From: Chitinophaga sp. GbtcB8
Lineage (GTDB): Bacteria; Bacteroidota; Bacteroidia; Chitinophagales; Chitinophagaceae
Reading direction: 5' to 3'
Assembly (NCBI RefSeq): GCF_019091455.1
Contig: NZ_JAGXJN010000042.1
Location: 1 to 64,000, forward strand
Length of the DNA stretch: 64,000 nucleotides
Shown: positions 26,370-34,854 of the stretch, piece after piece
How the letters are laid out: every line of letters begins with the position of its first letter
Numbering within the stretch: the first letter of the stretch is position 1
The notes under the pieces: generated by a model
What the model saw: the letters and a program-made list of their open reading frames with translations, nothing else
Told to the model about the DNA's origin: nothing
Databases searched by the model: none
Program-made: the position numbers and the translations under genes

Positions 26370-26948
26370 ATGAAAAAATGGATCATTGTAGTTGTTGTCC
26401 TTGTATTATTAGGCATGTTCGGCTGCAATAAGTACAACGGCCTTGTAAAGCAGGACGAGAATGTAAAGAATAAATGGGGCGCCGTACAAAGCCAGTATCA
26501 ACGCCGGGCCGACCTTATCCCCAACCTGGTAAGCACGGTAAAAGGCGCTGCCAACTTTGAGCAAACTACTTTAACGCAGGTAATTGAAGCCCGCGCCAAA
26601 GCCACCCAGATCACTGTAAACGCTGATGACCTGTCTCCGGAAAAGATCCAGCAATTCCAGCAGGCGCAAGGCCAGCTGAGTTCTGCCCTGGGCCGTTTGC
26701 TGGCAGTAGCGGAAAGCTATCCGCAGCTGAAGGCTAACCAGAACTTCCTGGACCTGCAGGCGCAGCTGGAAGGCACAGAAAATCGTATAACCGTGGCCCG
26801 TAATGATTTTAACGAGGCGGTGAACGGCTACAACAGCTCTGTACGTACTTTCCCGAATAATATTATTGCCGGCATCAGTGGGTTCCAGCAGAAAGGATAT
26901 TTCCAGGCGCAGGCCGGATCTGAGAATGCACCGAAAGTTCAGTTCTAA
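26370..26948 (+). CDS. LemA family protein
   Basis: The 192-residue protein has an N-terminal membrane helix or lipoprotein-like signal (WIIVVVVLVLLGMFGC). The LemA signature follows: YNGLVKQDENVKNKWGAVQSQYQRRADLIPNLVSTVKG (about 22-60), and later NRITVARNDFNEAVNGYNSSVRTFPNNIIA. LemA proteins are helical membrane-linked proteins of uncertain role. In Bacteroidota they usually precede TPM-domain genes, exactly as here, so the three probably work together at the envelope. A large palindromic element separates it from the TPM genes. Confidence 0.95.
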   Translation: MKKWIIVVVVLVLLGMFGCNKYNGLVKQDENVKNKWGAVQSQYQRRADLIPNLVSTVKGAANFEQTTLTQVIEARAKATQITVNADDLSPEKIQQFQQAQGQLSSALGRLLAVAESYPQLKANQNFLDLQAQLEGTENRITVARNDFNEAVNGYNSSVRTFPNNIIAGISGFQQKGYFQAQAGSENAPKVQF

Positions 26949-26971
26949 AGATTTTCTGATTTACGATCTCA

Positions 26972-27141
26972 GATGTACGATTTTAGATCTCAGGACGCTG
27001 GTTTTCCCATTTAAGATCATGCAACACGGCCCTGGCGGCCGCTGGTCCAAACAAGCCCAAGGGACCCAAACAGGCCCTGGACTTGCGCGGTGATCTTAAA
27101 TTCCGGAGCAGTGCTTTCCCTAAAATCTAAAATCGTACATC
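26972..27141. repeat. Large two-tier palindrome between lemA and the first TPM gene
   Basis: Outer arms of 17 bases, GATGTACGATTTTAGAT (26972-26988) and its exact complement (27125-27141), enclose inner 11-base arms ATTTAAGATCA (27009-27019) and complement (27091-27101). A GC-rich core has a further GGTCC/GGACC pair. The whole 170-base element could fold into one long branched hairpin. TACGATTTTAGATCTCAG (26976-26993) is shared with the element at 21418-21435. Confidence 0.75.
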
Positions 27142-27165
27142 CAAGATCTAAAATCCCAAATACTC

Positions 27166-27621
27166 ATGGGTTTATTTCCATTTGGTAAAAAAGAGCTTTT
27201 GCAGGAGCCTGAAAAAGAGCGGCTGGTGCAGGCCATCCGTACAGCGGAAAGGCTGACCAGCGGCGAAATAAGGCTGTTTGTAGAAAGCCGTTGCTCGTAT
27301 GTAGATCCCATGGACCGGGCGCAGGAAATATTCCTGTCGCTGGGTATGGAAAAAACAAAACAACATAACGGAGTGCTGTTATATGTAGCCCTGAAAGACC
27401 GGCAATTTGCCATCCTGGGCGACAAAGGCATTCATGATAAAGTAGGTGATCATTTCTGGCAAAAAGAAGCCCATCTATTAAAGGTTCATTTCTCCCAGCA
27501 ACGGGTAGTGGAGGGTATGGAGGAATGTATTAAAGAGATCGGGGAATCGTTACACACACATTTCCCCTACGCATCCGGCGACGAAAACGAATTGCCGGAC
27601 GACATTATTTTTGGCCGATGA
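27166..27621 (+). CDS. TPM-domain protein, small
   Basis: The 151-residue protein is a single TPM domain (LVQAIRTAERLTSGEIRLFVESRCSY, then VLLYVALKDRQFAILGDKGIHDKVGDHFW). It has no clear signal peptide or membrane helix. TPM domains have been linked to phosphatase activity and photosystem repair in other organisms; here the role is inferred only from the lemA-TPM-TPM arrangement. Its stop overlaps the ATG of the next TPM gene by four bases (ATGA), so translation is probably coupled. Confidence 0.92.
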   Translation: MGLFPFGKKELLQEPEKERLVQAIRTAERLTSGEIRLFVESRCSYVDPMDRAQEIFLSLGMEKTKQHNGVLLYVALKDRQFAILGDKGIHDKVGDHFWQKEAHLLKVHFSQQRVVEGMEECIKEIGESLHTHFPYASGDENELPDDIIFGR

Positions 27622-28409
27622 AGCATAGATTATTTATGAGGATATTTTGCTGGTTATGGTTCAGTATGTTGCTGGTTACAGGCTTACATACCTATGCACA
27701 GGAGATTCCCACCAGGCCTAACCCACCCCGGCTGGTGAATGATATGGCAGGCGTGCTGTTACGCGAGGAGGCAGAAGCGCTGGAGAGTAAGGTAGTAGCC
27801 TATAGCGACAGCACCTCTTCCCAGATAGCGATTGTAACGGTTAAAACAACCGGCGATTATGATGTGAGCGAGGTGGCGTTGAAAATATTACGCGATTGGG
27901 GAGTGGGTGTGAAAGGCAAGAACAACGGTTTGGTGATCCTGGCTGCTATTGACGACCGGAAAATACGCATAGAAACCGGTTACGGGCTGGAAGGCGCTAT
28001 ACCGGATGCTATAGCCAACCGCATTATAGATCAGATCATTGTGCCCAATTTCCGCCAGGGGCACTATTATCAGGGACTGGATGAAGCGGTGGATGCTATT
28101 GAAAAAGCAGCTGCCGGCGAATATAAAGGCATCCCCAAAGCCAGGAAGAGCGGCGGGGGCGGCGCTATTTTTGTGATGATCATTATTATTATCATCATTG
28201 TATCTATTATCAACAACCGCCGTGGCGGTAATACTACCATCAGCCGGAGAGGCTGGGGCGGTTTGGGAGGTTTGGGAGGTTTTCCCATTGGTGGCGGATG
28301 GGGTAGCGGCGGCGGAGGCGGCGGATGGTCGTCCGGTGGCGGTGGTGGTGGTTTCGGAGGATTTGGCGGCGGCTCCGGCGGTGGCGGTGGCGCCAGTGGC
28401 AGCTGGTAA
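27618..28409 (+). CDS. TPM-domain membrane protein with glycine-rich tail (YgcG-like)
   Basis: The 263-residue protein has a signal peptide (about 1-28, ending YAQE) and a periplasmic TPM domain (about 30-165: VNDMAGVLLREEAEALESKVVAYSDSTSSQIAIVTVKT, RIETGYGLEGAIPDAIANRIID). A membrane helix, AIFVMIIIIIIIVSIINN, lies near 183-200. The tail is composed almost only of Gly, Ser and Trp (GGGWGSGGGGGGWSSGGGG). This is the usual YgcG/TPM layout next to lemA. The gene overlaps the preceding TPM gene; the DUF1835 gene follows after 31 bases. Confidence 0.94.
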   Translation: MKHRLFMRIFCWLWFSMLLVTGLHTYAQEIPTRPNPPRLVNDMAGVLLREEAEALESKVVAYSDSTSSQIAIVTVKTTGDYDVSEVALKILRDWGVGVKGKNNGLVILAAIDDRKIRIETGYGLEGAIPDAIANRIIDQIIVPNFRQGHYYQGLDEAVDAIEKAAAGEYKGIPKARKSGGGGAIFVMIIIIIIIVSIINNRRGGNTTISRRGWGGLGGLGGFPIGGGWGSGGGGGGWSSGGGGGGFGGFGGGSGGGGGASGSW

Positions 28410-28440
28410 GCTCCCTGTTGACATTGAAAAAAGTAACACC

Positions 28441-29391
28441 ATGTCTTATATGCATGTTCTTAACGGCGATGCTACCCTGACCTTGTTCCGGCAAAGTGAT
28501 ATCCCGGGTGAGATTGTAGTATGCCGGGAAATGATGTGTGAAGGCAAAGTGATATGTACCAATGATATGGCGGCATTTTTTGAAACCCGCGCCAAACACC
28601 TGGAACAGTATTATGGTATTGACCGGCAAACTTATTTTGCCAACGTAGTTAAAGAGCTGGAAAAGCTTAAAACAGCGGGTGAATATAATGAAATAGTGCT
28701 GTGGTTTGAGTTTGACCTCTTTTGCCAGATCAACCTTCTTTTTATACTCCATTACCTGCGCACGCAGGTGATACGCCTGCCCAAAATAAGCCTGGTATCT
28801 ATTGAGAACCATCCTGAAGTAGCAGACTTCCGGGGACTGGGGCTGTTAATGCCTTACCATTTCCCTGCATTATTACAGGAGCGGGTGTACCTGGAAGAAG
28901 CAGACATGCAGCTGGCAGCACATGCCTGGGAGGCCTACTGCAAGGGCGATCCGCCGGAGCTGGAAACCATCAGCCAGCATGCTACCGCTCACTTATCTTA
29001 CCTGGGCCCGGCCCTGATAGCACACCTGCAACGTTTGCCTGCACTGGACAACGGCCTGAATGCCATTCAAAGCTATTTCCTGCGTAAGCTGTCTTTGTCA
29101 AGCCTGCGCTGGTATGACCTGTATGCGCAGTTCTGGGATGATATGAAGATCTATGGCTTTGGTGATTTTCAGCTGGACCTTTACATACAGCGTATGCGCA
29201 GCGCCGGTATCATTGAACAGCAGGATGTAATGCTGTCTATTACCAGCCTGGGGCGGGAAGTATTGAATAATGAAGAGAATTATACAGATTATATTTCCCT
29301 GCAGCACCGGTGGCTGGGTGGGCTGCAGCTGATGGATAACCCGTGGAGATGGGATGATGAGGGGAAGCACGTAGTGAAAGTGGAACAGTAA
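28441..29391 (+). CDS. DUF1835 domain-containing protein
   Basis: The 316-residue cytoplasmic protein begins MSYMHVLNGDATLTLFRQSDIPGEIVVCREMMCEGKV, the DUF1835 pattern, and continues with EIVLWFEFDLFCQINLLFILHYL. The C-terminal half has a helical region (DUF3658-like in related proteins). The function is unknown. The ATG at 28441 is chosen because an in-frame extension upstream would read through the glycine-rich tail of the TPM gene as low-complexity Ala/Val sequence. It probably belongs to the lemA-TPM operon as its last member. Confidence 0.88.
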   Translation: MSYMHVLNGDATLTLFRQSDIPGEIVVCREMMCEGKVICTNDMAAFFETRAKHLEQYYGIDRQTYFANVVKELEKLKTAGEYNEIVLWFEFDLFCQINLLFILHYLRTQVIRLPKISLVSIENHPEVADFRGLGLLMPYHFPALLQERVYLEEADMQLAAHAWEAYCKGDPPELETISQHATAHLSYLGPALIAHLQRLPALDNGLNAIQSYFLRKLSLSSLRWYDLYAQFWDDMKIYGFGDFQLDLYIQRMRSAGIIEQQDVMLSITSLGREVLNNEENYTDYISLQHRWLGGLQLMDNPWRWDDEGKHVVKVEQ

Positions 29392-29418
29392 AAAATTACG
29401 AATTGAGTAGAACGCAAT

Positions 29419-32400
29419 TTAATCCTCCCCTAACGGGAACCACAAATTAACCCGGGTGCCGCATGGCTGGCCTTCTGCATCAAACAGGTCTTCAATATCA
29501 AAGGAGGCCGCTACATTAAAACGGCTGTTATAGAGGGATAAGCGATCGCGGGTGATCTGCAGGCCACGGGAGGCGTGGGTATAACCGCTTAGCTGTTTCA
29601 GCGCGGCCGATCTTTCACGGCCAATACCATTATCTTCTACTGTACACAAAATACGATCCTGCATTTTGGTGAACGTCAATAATAATTTTCCCTGCTCCTC
29701 TTTTTTATGCAGCAGCCCATGCCAGATGGCGTTTTCTATAAAGGGCTGAATGATCATGGTGAGGATCTCTGTGAAATCCGCGTCTATAGCGGGATCTATG
29801 GTGATCTTATAATCAAACTGGTCTGCAAAGCGCAGCTTCTCCAATTCAATATAGTTTTCCAGCATATTCACCTCTTTTGAGATGGGAATGGTGTTGAGCT
29901 GGGAGTGGTCCAATACGCTGCGAATGAGGCGGGCAAAACGGTTCAGGTAAGCAAGCGCCTGCTCTGTTTCGCTCTTCATCATAAATGTTTGAATAGAGTT
30001 GAGCGCATTAAAAATAAAATGCGGTTTCATTTGCGCGCGCAGGGCTTTCATTTCCAGTTGCGCCATACGTTGCTGCATCAGCGTGCGGCGTTTGGCCTCC
30101 TTTTTTATAAAATAAATGCGTGCGCGGAAATAAATGTAAATAAAGGCTGCTACCAGCAATAGTATCAACAGGCGGAACCAGTTCGTTTGCCAGAAGGCCG
30201 GTTTTATGTTTATGCGCAGTATGGTAGTGTTGGCAGAAAAAGTACCGGCGGTGTTCACGCTGCGCACTTTAAACGTATAGTTGCCCGGCGGCAGGTTAGT
30301 GTATTTGGCCATTAGTAACCCTTCTGCATTCACCCAGTCTTCATCCAGCCCATCCAGCTGGTAATAATACCGGATCTTTTCATGGTGGTATTGCAGGCTT
30401 TTAAACTCAATGGAAATAAAGTTCTGCTTGTAGTTTAACGTAACCGGCTGCCGGGTGTCAATGGCTGCATCTATCTGTATGCTGCTGTCCAGCGCTTTAA
30501 GTCCCAGTATGCTTACATCCGGTGGTGGCGGCGCCACTTTTAATACGGCGGGATCCAAAGCTACAAAGTGATCTGAGCTGCCTACCACTAAACGCCCATC
30601 CTGCAGGGGCAGGATACGGCGGCGTACTTTACGGTTGTTATCAATAATATTATCGCCCTGTATAAATGTTTCAAGGTTAAACAGCCGGCGGTTAAAACGG
30701 TAAAAGCCATATTCGGTAGTGAACCAGATGCCCTGTTTACCATCGCCCTGTAAGCACAGCACCCATTCATCAAATAACAGCCCGTTCACCTTTAAGGGTT
30801 TAACGGTAGTGCGCCGGGGATTAAATACCCACAGCCCGTGATCTGTACCGGCTACCAGTGTAGTATCATCCTGTTTATATAAGCTGGTAATGTTATTTAC
30901 AAACCGCTGCTCCCCGCTAAAACTTTCTTTTACCACTACCTGGCCGGTATGGCTGTTAAACAGTACCAGCCCTGCTGTGCTGGTGGCCAGCCATAACAGG
31001 GAATCGTTCTCCGGCACAATGTCCATGACGGAGGTTTGCCGCTGCAGGTTGGTTATTAGCTGCGGATAGGCTTTGGCGTTTTTCGTACGCGGGTTCCAGT
31101 GGGCCAGCCCTCTTTTATACAGGCCCACCCATATGGAGGTGTCATTTTCCACGTACATGCTCATCAGGGTTTGATCTTCGAAAGCGGGCGGGTTGTAGTG
31201 GGATATAAATTTGCCCTGCTCCGGATCAAATTCTGATAAAAAACCATTCTCCTGCCCTATCAGCACATGCCCGTTCTTCATTTCGGCAAAGCTCCATACC
31301 AGGCCACGGGGCTCCGGCAGGCAATGTGCGGGATCATTACTGTTATGCGTAAAATGCTGCTTTAGCTCAAGACCGGCATTAAACCAGCAGAAACCCTGCC
31401 CCCAATAACCGGCAAACACATCGCCACTGCGGGTTTGCAGCAGGTCTGTTACTTCTGCGCGGGGCAGGCGCTGCGTGGTGCTGTTAAAAACGGTACGGTG
31501 GTCCATCATCCGGAATGCGCTGTTATGCAGGCTCAGGATATTTACGCCCAGGTCCGTACCTATCCATAAATGCCCCTCACGGTCCGTTAAAAAACAGTTG
31601 GTTTCAAAGTCGTAGTGCAGGCCCAGGTCATCTGTATTTTCAGCGCGTATGTTCACGGAAAAAGCATCCAGGTTACTGTCGTACCGGTAAATGCCTCTAT
31701 GGTCAGTAGCTATCCATATGTTATGATCCGGGTCTGCAGTCATATCAAACACCTCTCCTACCGGGTAGGATTGCAGGCGCCGGCTTACAGGGTCGTAACA
31801 ATAAAGCCCCTCGCCCCGGGCGGCTATCCATATACGGCGGCGGTAGTCAATATAAAATTTACGCACGCTGGCAGCAATGCTGAAAACCGGCAGCTGCCGC
31901 GGGTTGTAGGCGGTGTTATATAAATGTTTACGTTGTTTATCCAGCAGGAAAATACCGTGCCTGCCGCTGATCCACAGGTTACCTTCATGGTCTTCTGTAA
32001 TGGCGCTGCTCATTTGCAGGCGTTCTGCCTCGGGAACCATGGTGGCTTTTTCAAACATGCCGGTACTATCGTCAAAGCGCAGCAGGCCTTCCTGGGTGGT
32101 GGCCCATATTACGCCTTCCGCATCTTCCACAATATGGCTGCATTGTATATTGCCCTGCGAGGAGGGTGGTATATCTACCTTTAGTGCTTTTAGTGCGCTG
32201 GTGGCAGGGTCGTAGAATTGTATATTATCCGGCGCGCCCATCCAGATGCGGCCTTTGCGGTCTTCGCACAGGCAAATATCATCGTAATAAATGGTGCCGG
32301 GCACCCGGTCAAAATTGGCTATGGTAAGCAGGTTGCTGCCATCGTACCGCTGCAGGGCGGTGCTGGCTATCCATACAAAGCCTTTACGGTCCTGCATAAT

Positions 32401-32583
32401 GGCGGATACGTGGTTGCTGGCCAGCCCGTTGCCCAGGTTCAGGTGAGAGAATTTGTAGGATACATGCGGTTCCTGCGCCCATGCGGGCTGCATACAAACC
32501 CATAACCAGAGTGAAATGTAAAATGCCACACGTGTCAGCAGCGCGTTGCCAGGGATATATGCCAGCCAATTAAACACTTTCAC
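29419..32583 (-). CDS. Propeller-sensor histidine kinase (LytS-type), membrane protein
   Basis: The 1054-residue protein has a signal peptide or N-terminal membrane helix and 'two-component regulator propeller' repeats (about 40-690; for example GFVWIASTALQRYD, GHLWIGTDLGVNIL). A Y_Y_Y domain (about 715-790) contains YYYQLDGLDEDWVNAEG and YTFKVRSVN. One membrane helix is at about 803-822. The LytS/His_kinase domain has His855 in MKPHFIFNALNSIQ and an ATP-binding part with IENAIWHGL and VEDNGIGRERS. There is no adjacent response regulator. The start is GTG; no better ATG lies near. Such receptors sense extracellular carbohydrates or other nutrients. Confidence 0.92.
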   Translation of the reverse strand: MKVFNWLAYIPGNALLTRVAFYISLWLWVCMQPAWAQEPHVSYKFSHLNLGNGLASNHVSAIMQDRKGFVWIASTALQRYDGSNLLTIANFDRVPGTIYYDDICLCEDRKGRIWMGAPDNIQFYDPATSALKALKVDIPPSSQGNIQCSHIVEDAEGVIWATTQEGLLRFDDSTGMFEKATMVPEAERLQMSSAITEDHEGNLWISGRHGIFLLDKQRKHLYNTAYNPRQLPVFSIAASVRKFYIDYRRRIWIAARGEGLYCYDPVSRRLQSYPVGEVFDMTADPDHNIWIATDHRGIYRYDSNLDAFSVNIRAENTDDLGLHYDFETNCFLTDREGHLWIGTDLGVNILSLHNSAFRMMDHRTVFNSTTQRLPRAEVTDLLQTRSGDVFAGYWGQGFCWFNAGLELKQHFTHNSNDPAHCLPEPRGLVWSFAEMKNGHVLIGQENGFLSEFDPEQGKFISHYNPPAFEDQTLMSMYVENDTSIWVGLYKRGLAHWNPRTKNAKAYPQLITNLQRQTSVMDIVPENDSLLWLATSTAGLVLFNSHTGQVVVKESFSGEQRFVNNITSLYKQDDTTLVAGTDHGLWVFNPRRTTVKPLKVNGLLFDEWVLCLQGDGKQGIWFTTEYGFYRFNRRLFNLETFIQGDNIIDNNRKVRRRILPLQDGRLVVGSSDHFVALDPAVLKVAPPPPDVSILGLKALDSSIQIDAAIDTRQPVTLNYKQNFISIEFKSLQYHHEKIRYYYQLDGLDEDWVNAEGLLMAKYTNLPPGNYTFKVRSVNTAGTFSANTTILRINIKPAFWQTNWFRLLILLLVAAFIYIYFRARIYFIKKEAKRRTLMQQRMAQLEMKALRAQMKPHFIFNALNSIQTFMMKSETEQALAYLNRFARLIRSVLDHSQLNTIPISKEVNMLENYIELEKLRFADQFDYKITIDPAIDADFTEILTMIIQPFIENAIWHGLLHKKEEQGKLLLTFTKMQDRILCTVEDNGIGRERSAALKQLSGYTHASRGLQITRDRLSLYNSRFNVAASFDIEDLFDAEGQPCGTRVNLWFPLGED

Positions 32584-32633
32584 TCACTTTGACAGTTTAC
32601 ATTTACAGGATTACCGGATGTAGGTTGCTGCTG

Positions 32634-33491
32634 CTAGAGCCCTTTCAGTACATAGGCTACTACCTTATTACCGAAAAAAGTAGGGATATATACGATCTTC
32701 TTTTGTGGATTGTACCCAATATCTGCCGTATTCAGTTTCTGCGCCTGTGTATCCAGCAGCTTAACTGCAGTACCTTTGGAAGCGTTTACATAGAACACTT
32801 CACCCGGCCAGCAAGATACGATGAATTCGCCGGGTTTTACCTGTTCTATACCGTCTACACTTTTACTAACGGCTGTTATTTTTTTCAGGCTATTATCTTT
32901 TTCCAGGCTAAACATAGCGCCATCTGCCAGCACATAAAAGGCATTGGGCAGCGCCAGCAGGCCATTGGGGCCTTTTAACCCTTCCAGCAGGGTGGTTACC
33001 TTACCATTCTTGTACTGGTGCACCTTACCGGTCCGTGAATCACTAACGTATACTGTGCCTTTATTGTCAACGGTAATATCGTTCAGGAATATAGCCCCTT
33101 CTACAGGAACATGTTCTACAATGCTGCCTTTATCAATATCTATTACTACTATTTCAGTAAGATCAGCTACGTATAAAAAGTTCCTGTACACGCCCAATCC
33201 TTTGGGTGCATTCAGTCCTTTTACCCATTCCAGGTCCAGCACCTTCCCTTCCGGCGACAGGCGGGAAATGAAGCCCTGCCCATCTTTGGCAGCGCCATCG
33301 CCTTCAATATCGGATACATACAGCACATTTCTTTTAGCATCAAAATAAACGGATTCCGGCACGCGGAGGGTGGTATCCGTTTCCCATTGTTTTTCCAGGG
33401 TTACTTGTGCTTGGGCTGTAACGGGTAATACACCCAGCAGGCCGGCGGCTATGAGCAGGCCGGCAAAAAGGGGATTGTGTTGTGTTTTCAT
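32634..33491 (-). CDS. SMP-30/gluconolactonase-like beta-propeller protein, exported
   Basis: The 285-residue protein has a signal peptide (about 1-28, ending AQAQV) and propeller repeats: VPESVYFDAKRNVLYVSDIEGDG, GLNAPKGLGVYRNFLYVADLTEIVVID and FLNDITVDNKGTVYVSDS. Its sequence recalls the SMP-30/gluconolactonase/LRE group of six-bladed propellers. No clear catalytic metal triad can be assigned from sequence alone, so it may be a binding protein. It ends 50 bases before the GTG start of the propeller kinase, on the same strand. Confidence 0.8.
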   Translation of the reverse strand: MKTQHNPLFAGLLIAAGLLGVLPVTAQAQVTLEKQWETDTTLRVPESVYFDAKRNVLYVSDIEGDGAAKDGQGFISRLSPEGKVLDLEWVKGLNAPKGLGVYRNFLYVADLTEIVVIDIDKGSIVEHVPVEGAIFLNDITVDNKGTVYVSDSRTGKVHQYKNGKVTTLLEGLKGPNGLLALPNAFYVLADGAMFSLEKDNSLKKITAVSKSVDGIEQVKPGEFIVSCWPGEVFYVNASKGTAVKLLDTQAQKLNTADIGYNPQKKIVYIPTFFGNKVVAYVLKGL

Positions 33492-33508
33492 AACGGTTAA
33501 ATTTTAAT

Positions 33509-34750
33509 TTATGCGTTTATAGCTGCCTGGTAGCGGGCTTCGTCAAACTCCCTTTCACTTTTAGCCACCACAATAGTGGCCACGCCATTGCCTATGAGGT
33601 TAGTGATAGCCCTGGCTTCTGACATAAAACGGTCCACCCCTATCAGGATGGCCAGCCCTTCTACCGGTATTACTTTAATAACTGTGAGCGTGGATGCCAG
33701 TACAATAAACCCGCTGCCGGTAATGCCGGCTGCGCCTTTGGAGGTAATAACCAGTATACCTATGATGGTTATCTCCTGTGCCAGCGTAAGATCTACACCA
33801 AATACCTGCGCCAGGAATATAACGGCCATGGATAAGTAGATGCTGGTACCGTCCAGGTTAAAGGAATAACCGGCAGGTATTACCAGCCCTACCACGGAGC
33901 GGGAACAGCCCAGCTGCTCCAGGCGCTCCATCATACCCGGCAATGCGGATTCTGAGGAGGAGGTGCCCAGCACCAGCAGTATTTCATTACTTACAAATTT
34001 TAAATACTTCCAGAGGCTGAAGCGGTAAATACGCGCTATGCTGCCCAGCACCAGGAAAATAAACAGGAACATGGTCAGGTACACGCACAGCATAAGCTTC
34101 AGCAAAGGGATTAAAGCTCCTGCGCCAAAGTTGCCGATTGTATAGGCCATACCGCCAAAAGCTCCCAGGGGCGCCAGCTTCATGATCACTTTCAGAATGT
34201 TGAAGAACACCTGTGATATACGGTCAAAGGTATGTAACAGGGGAATACCGGCATCTTTCATACGGGTAATACCGTAACCGAACAGGATGGCGAATACCAG
34301 CACCTGCAAAATATCGCCTTTGGCAAATGATTCAAATACGTTAGAGGGTACAATGTGCAGGAAGAATTCCACCCAGTTCATGCCGGCTGCATCTTTTTCT
34401 ATTTTGGCGGCAGCAGCTACATTTACATGCGTAAAGGCCACGCCATGACCGGGTTTCAGGCAATTGGCCACTATCAGCCCAATAATAATGGCCAGGGTGG
34501 TTACGATCTCAAAGTATAATAAAGCCTTACCGCCTACCCGGCCTACCTTTTTCATATCCCCCATGCGGGCAATGCCCAGCACAATGGTGAGGAAGATGAT
34601 AGGGGCTATCAGCATTTTGATGAGGTTAATGAATATATCGCTGATCAGCTTAGCAGTGCCGGCTATCCCGGGAAACAGTAACCCTGCTATAATACCCAGT
34701 ATGATAGCTACTATTACCTGGAAATAGAGATGTTGGTAAAACTTCTTCAT
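33509..34750 (-). CDS. dctA: Dicarboxylate/amino acid:cation symporter (DctA/GltP family)
   Basis: The 413-residue inner-membrane protein couples uptake of C4-dicarboxylates, glutamate or aspartate to Na+ or H+. It has about eight hydrophobic segments, the LGTSSSESALPGMMERLEQLGC serine-rich hairpin (about 262-283), NLDGTSIYLSMAVIFLAQ and a C-terminal GVDRFMSEARAITNLIGNGVATIVVAK that closes the substrate site. The ATG at 34750 with GGA upstream is preferred to a TTG three codons earlier. The SMP-30-like gene follows after 17 bases, so both may be one transcript. Confidence 0.9.
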   Translation of the reverse strand: MKKFYQHLYFQVIVAIILGIIAGLLFPGIAGTAKLISDIFINLIKMLIAPIIFLTIVLGIARMGDMKKVGRVGGKALLYFEIVTTLAIIIGLIVANCLKPGHGVAFTHVNVAAAAKIEKDAAGMNWVEFFLHIVPSNVFESFAKGDILQVLVFAILFGYGITRMKDAGIPLLHTFDRISQVFFNILKVIMKLAPLGAFGGMAYTIGNFGAGALIPLLKLMLCVYLTMFLFIFLVLGSIARIYRFSLWKYLKFVSNEILLVLGTSSSESALPGMMERLEQLGCSRSVVGLVIPAGYSFNLDGTSIYLSMAVIFLAQVFGVDLTLAQEITIIGILVITSKGAAGITGSGFIVLASTLTVIKVIPVEGLAILIGVDRFMSEARAITNLIGNGVATIVVAKSEREFDEARYQAAINA

Positions 34751-34805
34751 ATATTCCAAAATACAAATAAAGTTTAAGATGGGAGCGGCACTTTAGCGTA
34801 AAAGA

Positions 34806-34830
34806 AAGCCCCCCGCTAAGCGGAGGGCTT
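34806..34830 (-). terminator. Terminator of pgk
   Basis: AAGCCCcCCGC and GCGGaGGGCTT form a stem with a three-base loop, about 25 bases after the original pgk stop at 34855. The minus-strand tail is T-rich. Confidence 0.82.
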
Positions 34831-34854
34831 GTACTTGTATAAGTAGTATTTCGT

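Noticed and set aside
6574..27141. Possible insertion sequence or transposon for the two-tier palindromes
   Set aside because: No transposase frame, no target-site duplication and the arms are short and next to gene stops; they look like intergenic repeats or terminators instead.
28198..28440. Extended start of the DUF1835 gene inside the TPM gene
   Set aside because: The extension would translate the glycine-rich TPM tail in another frame and gives Ala/Val low complexity; the ATG at 28441 begins the recognised family pattern.
34751..34759. TTG start for the DctA-type transporter
   Set aside because: An ATG three codons later has a GGA at ribosome-site distance.
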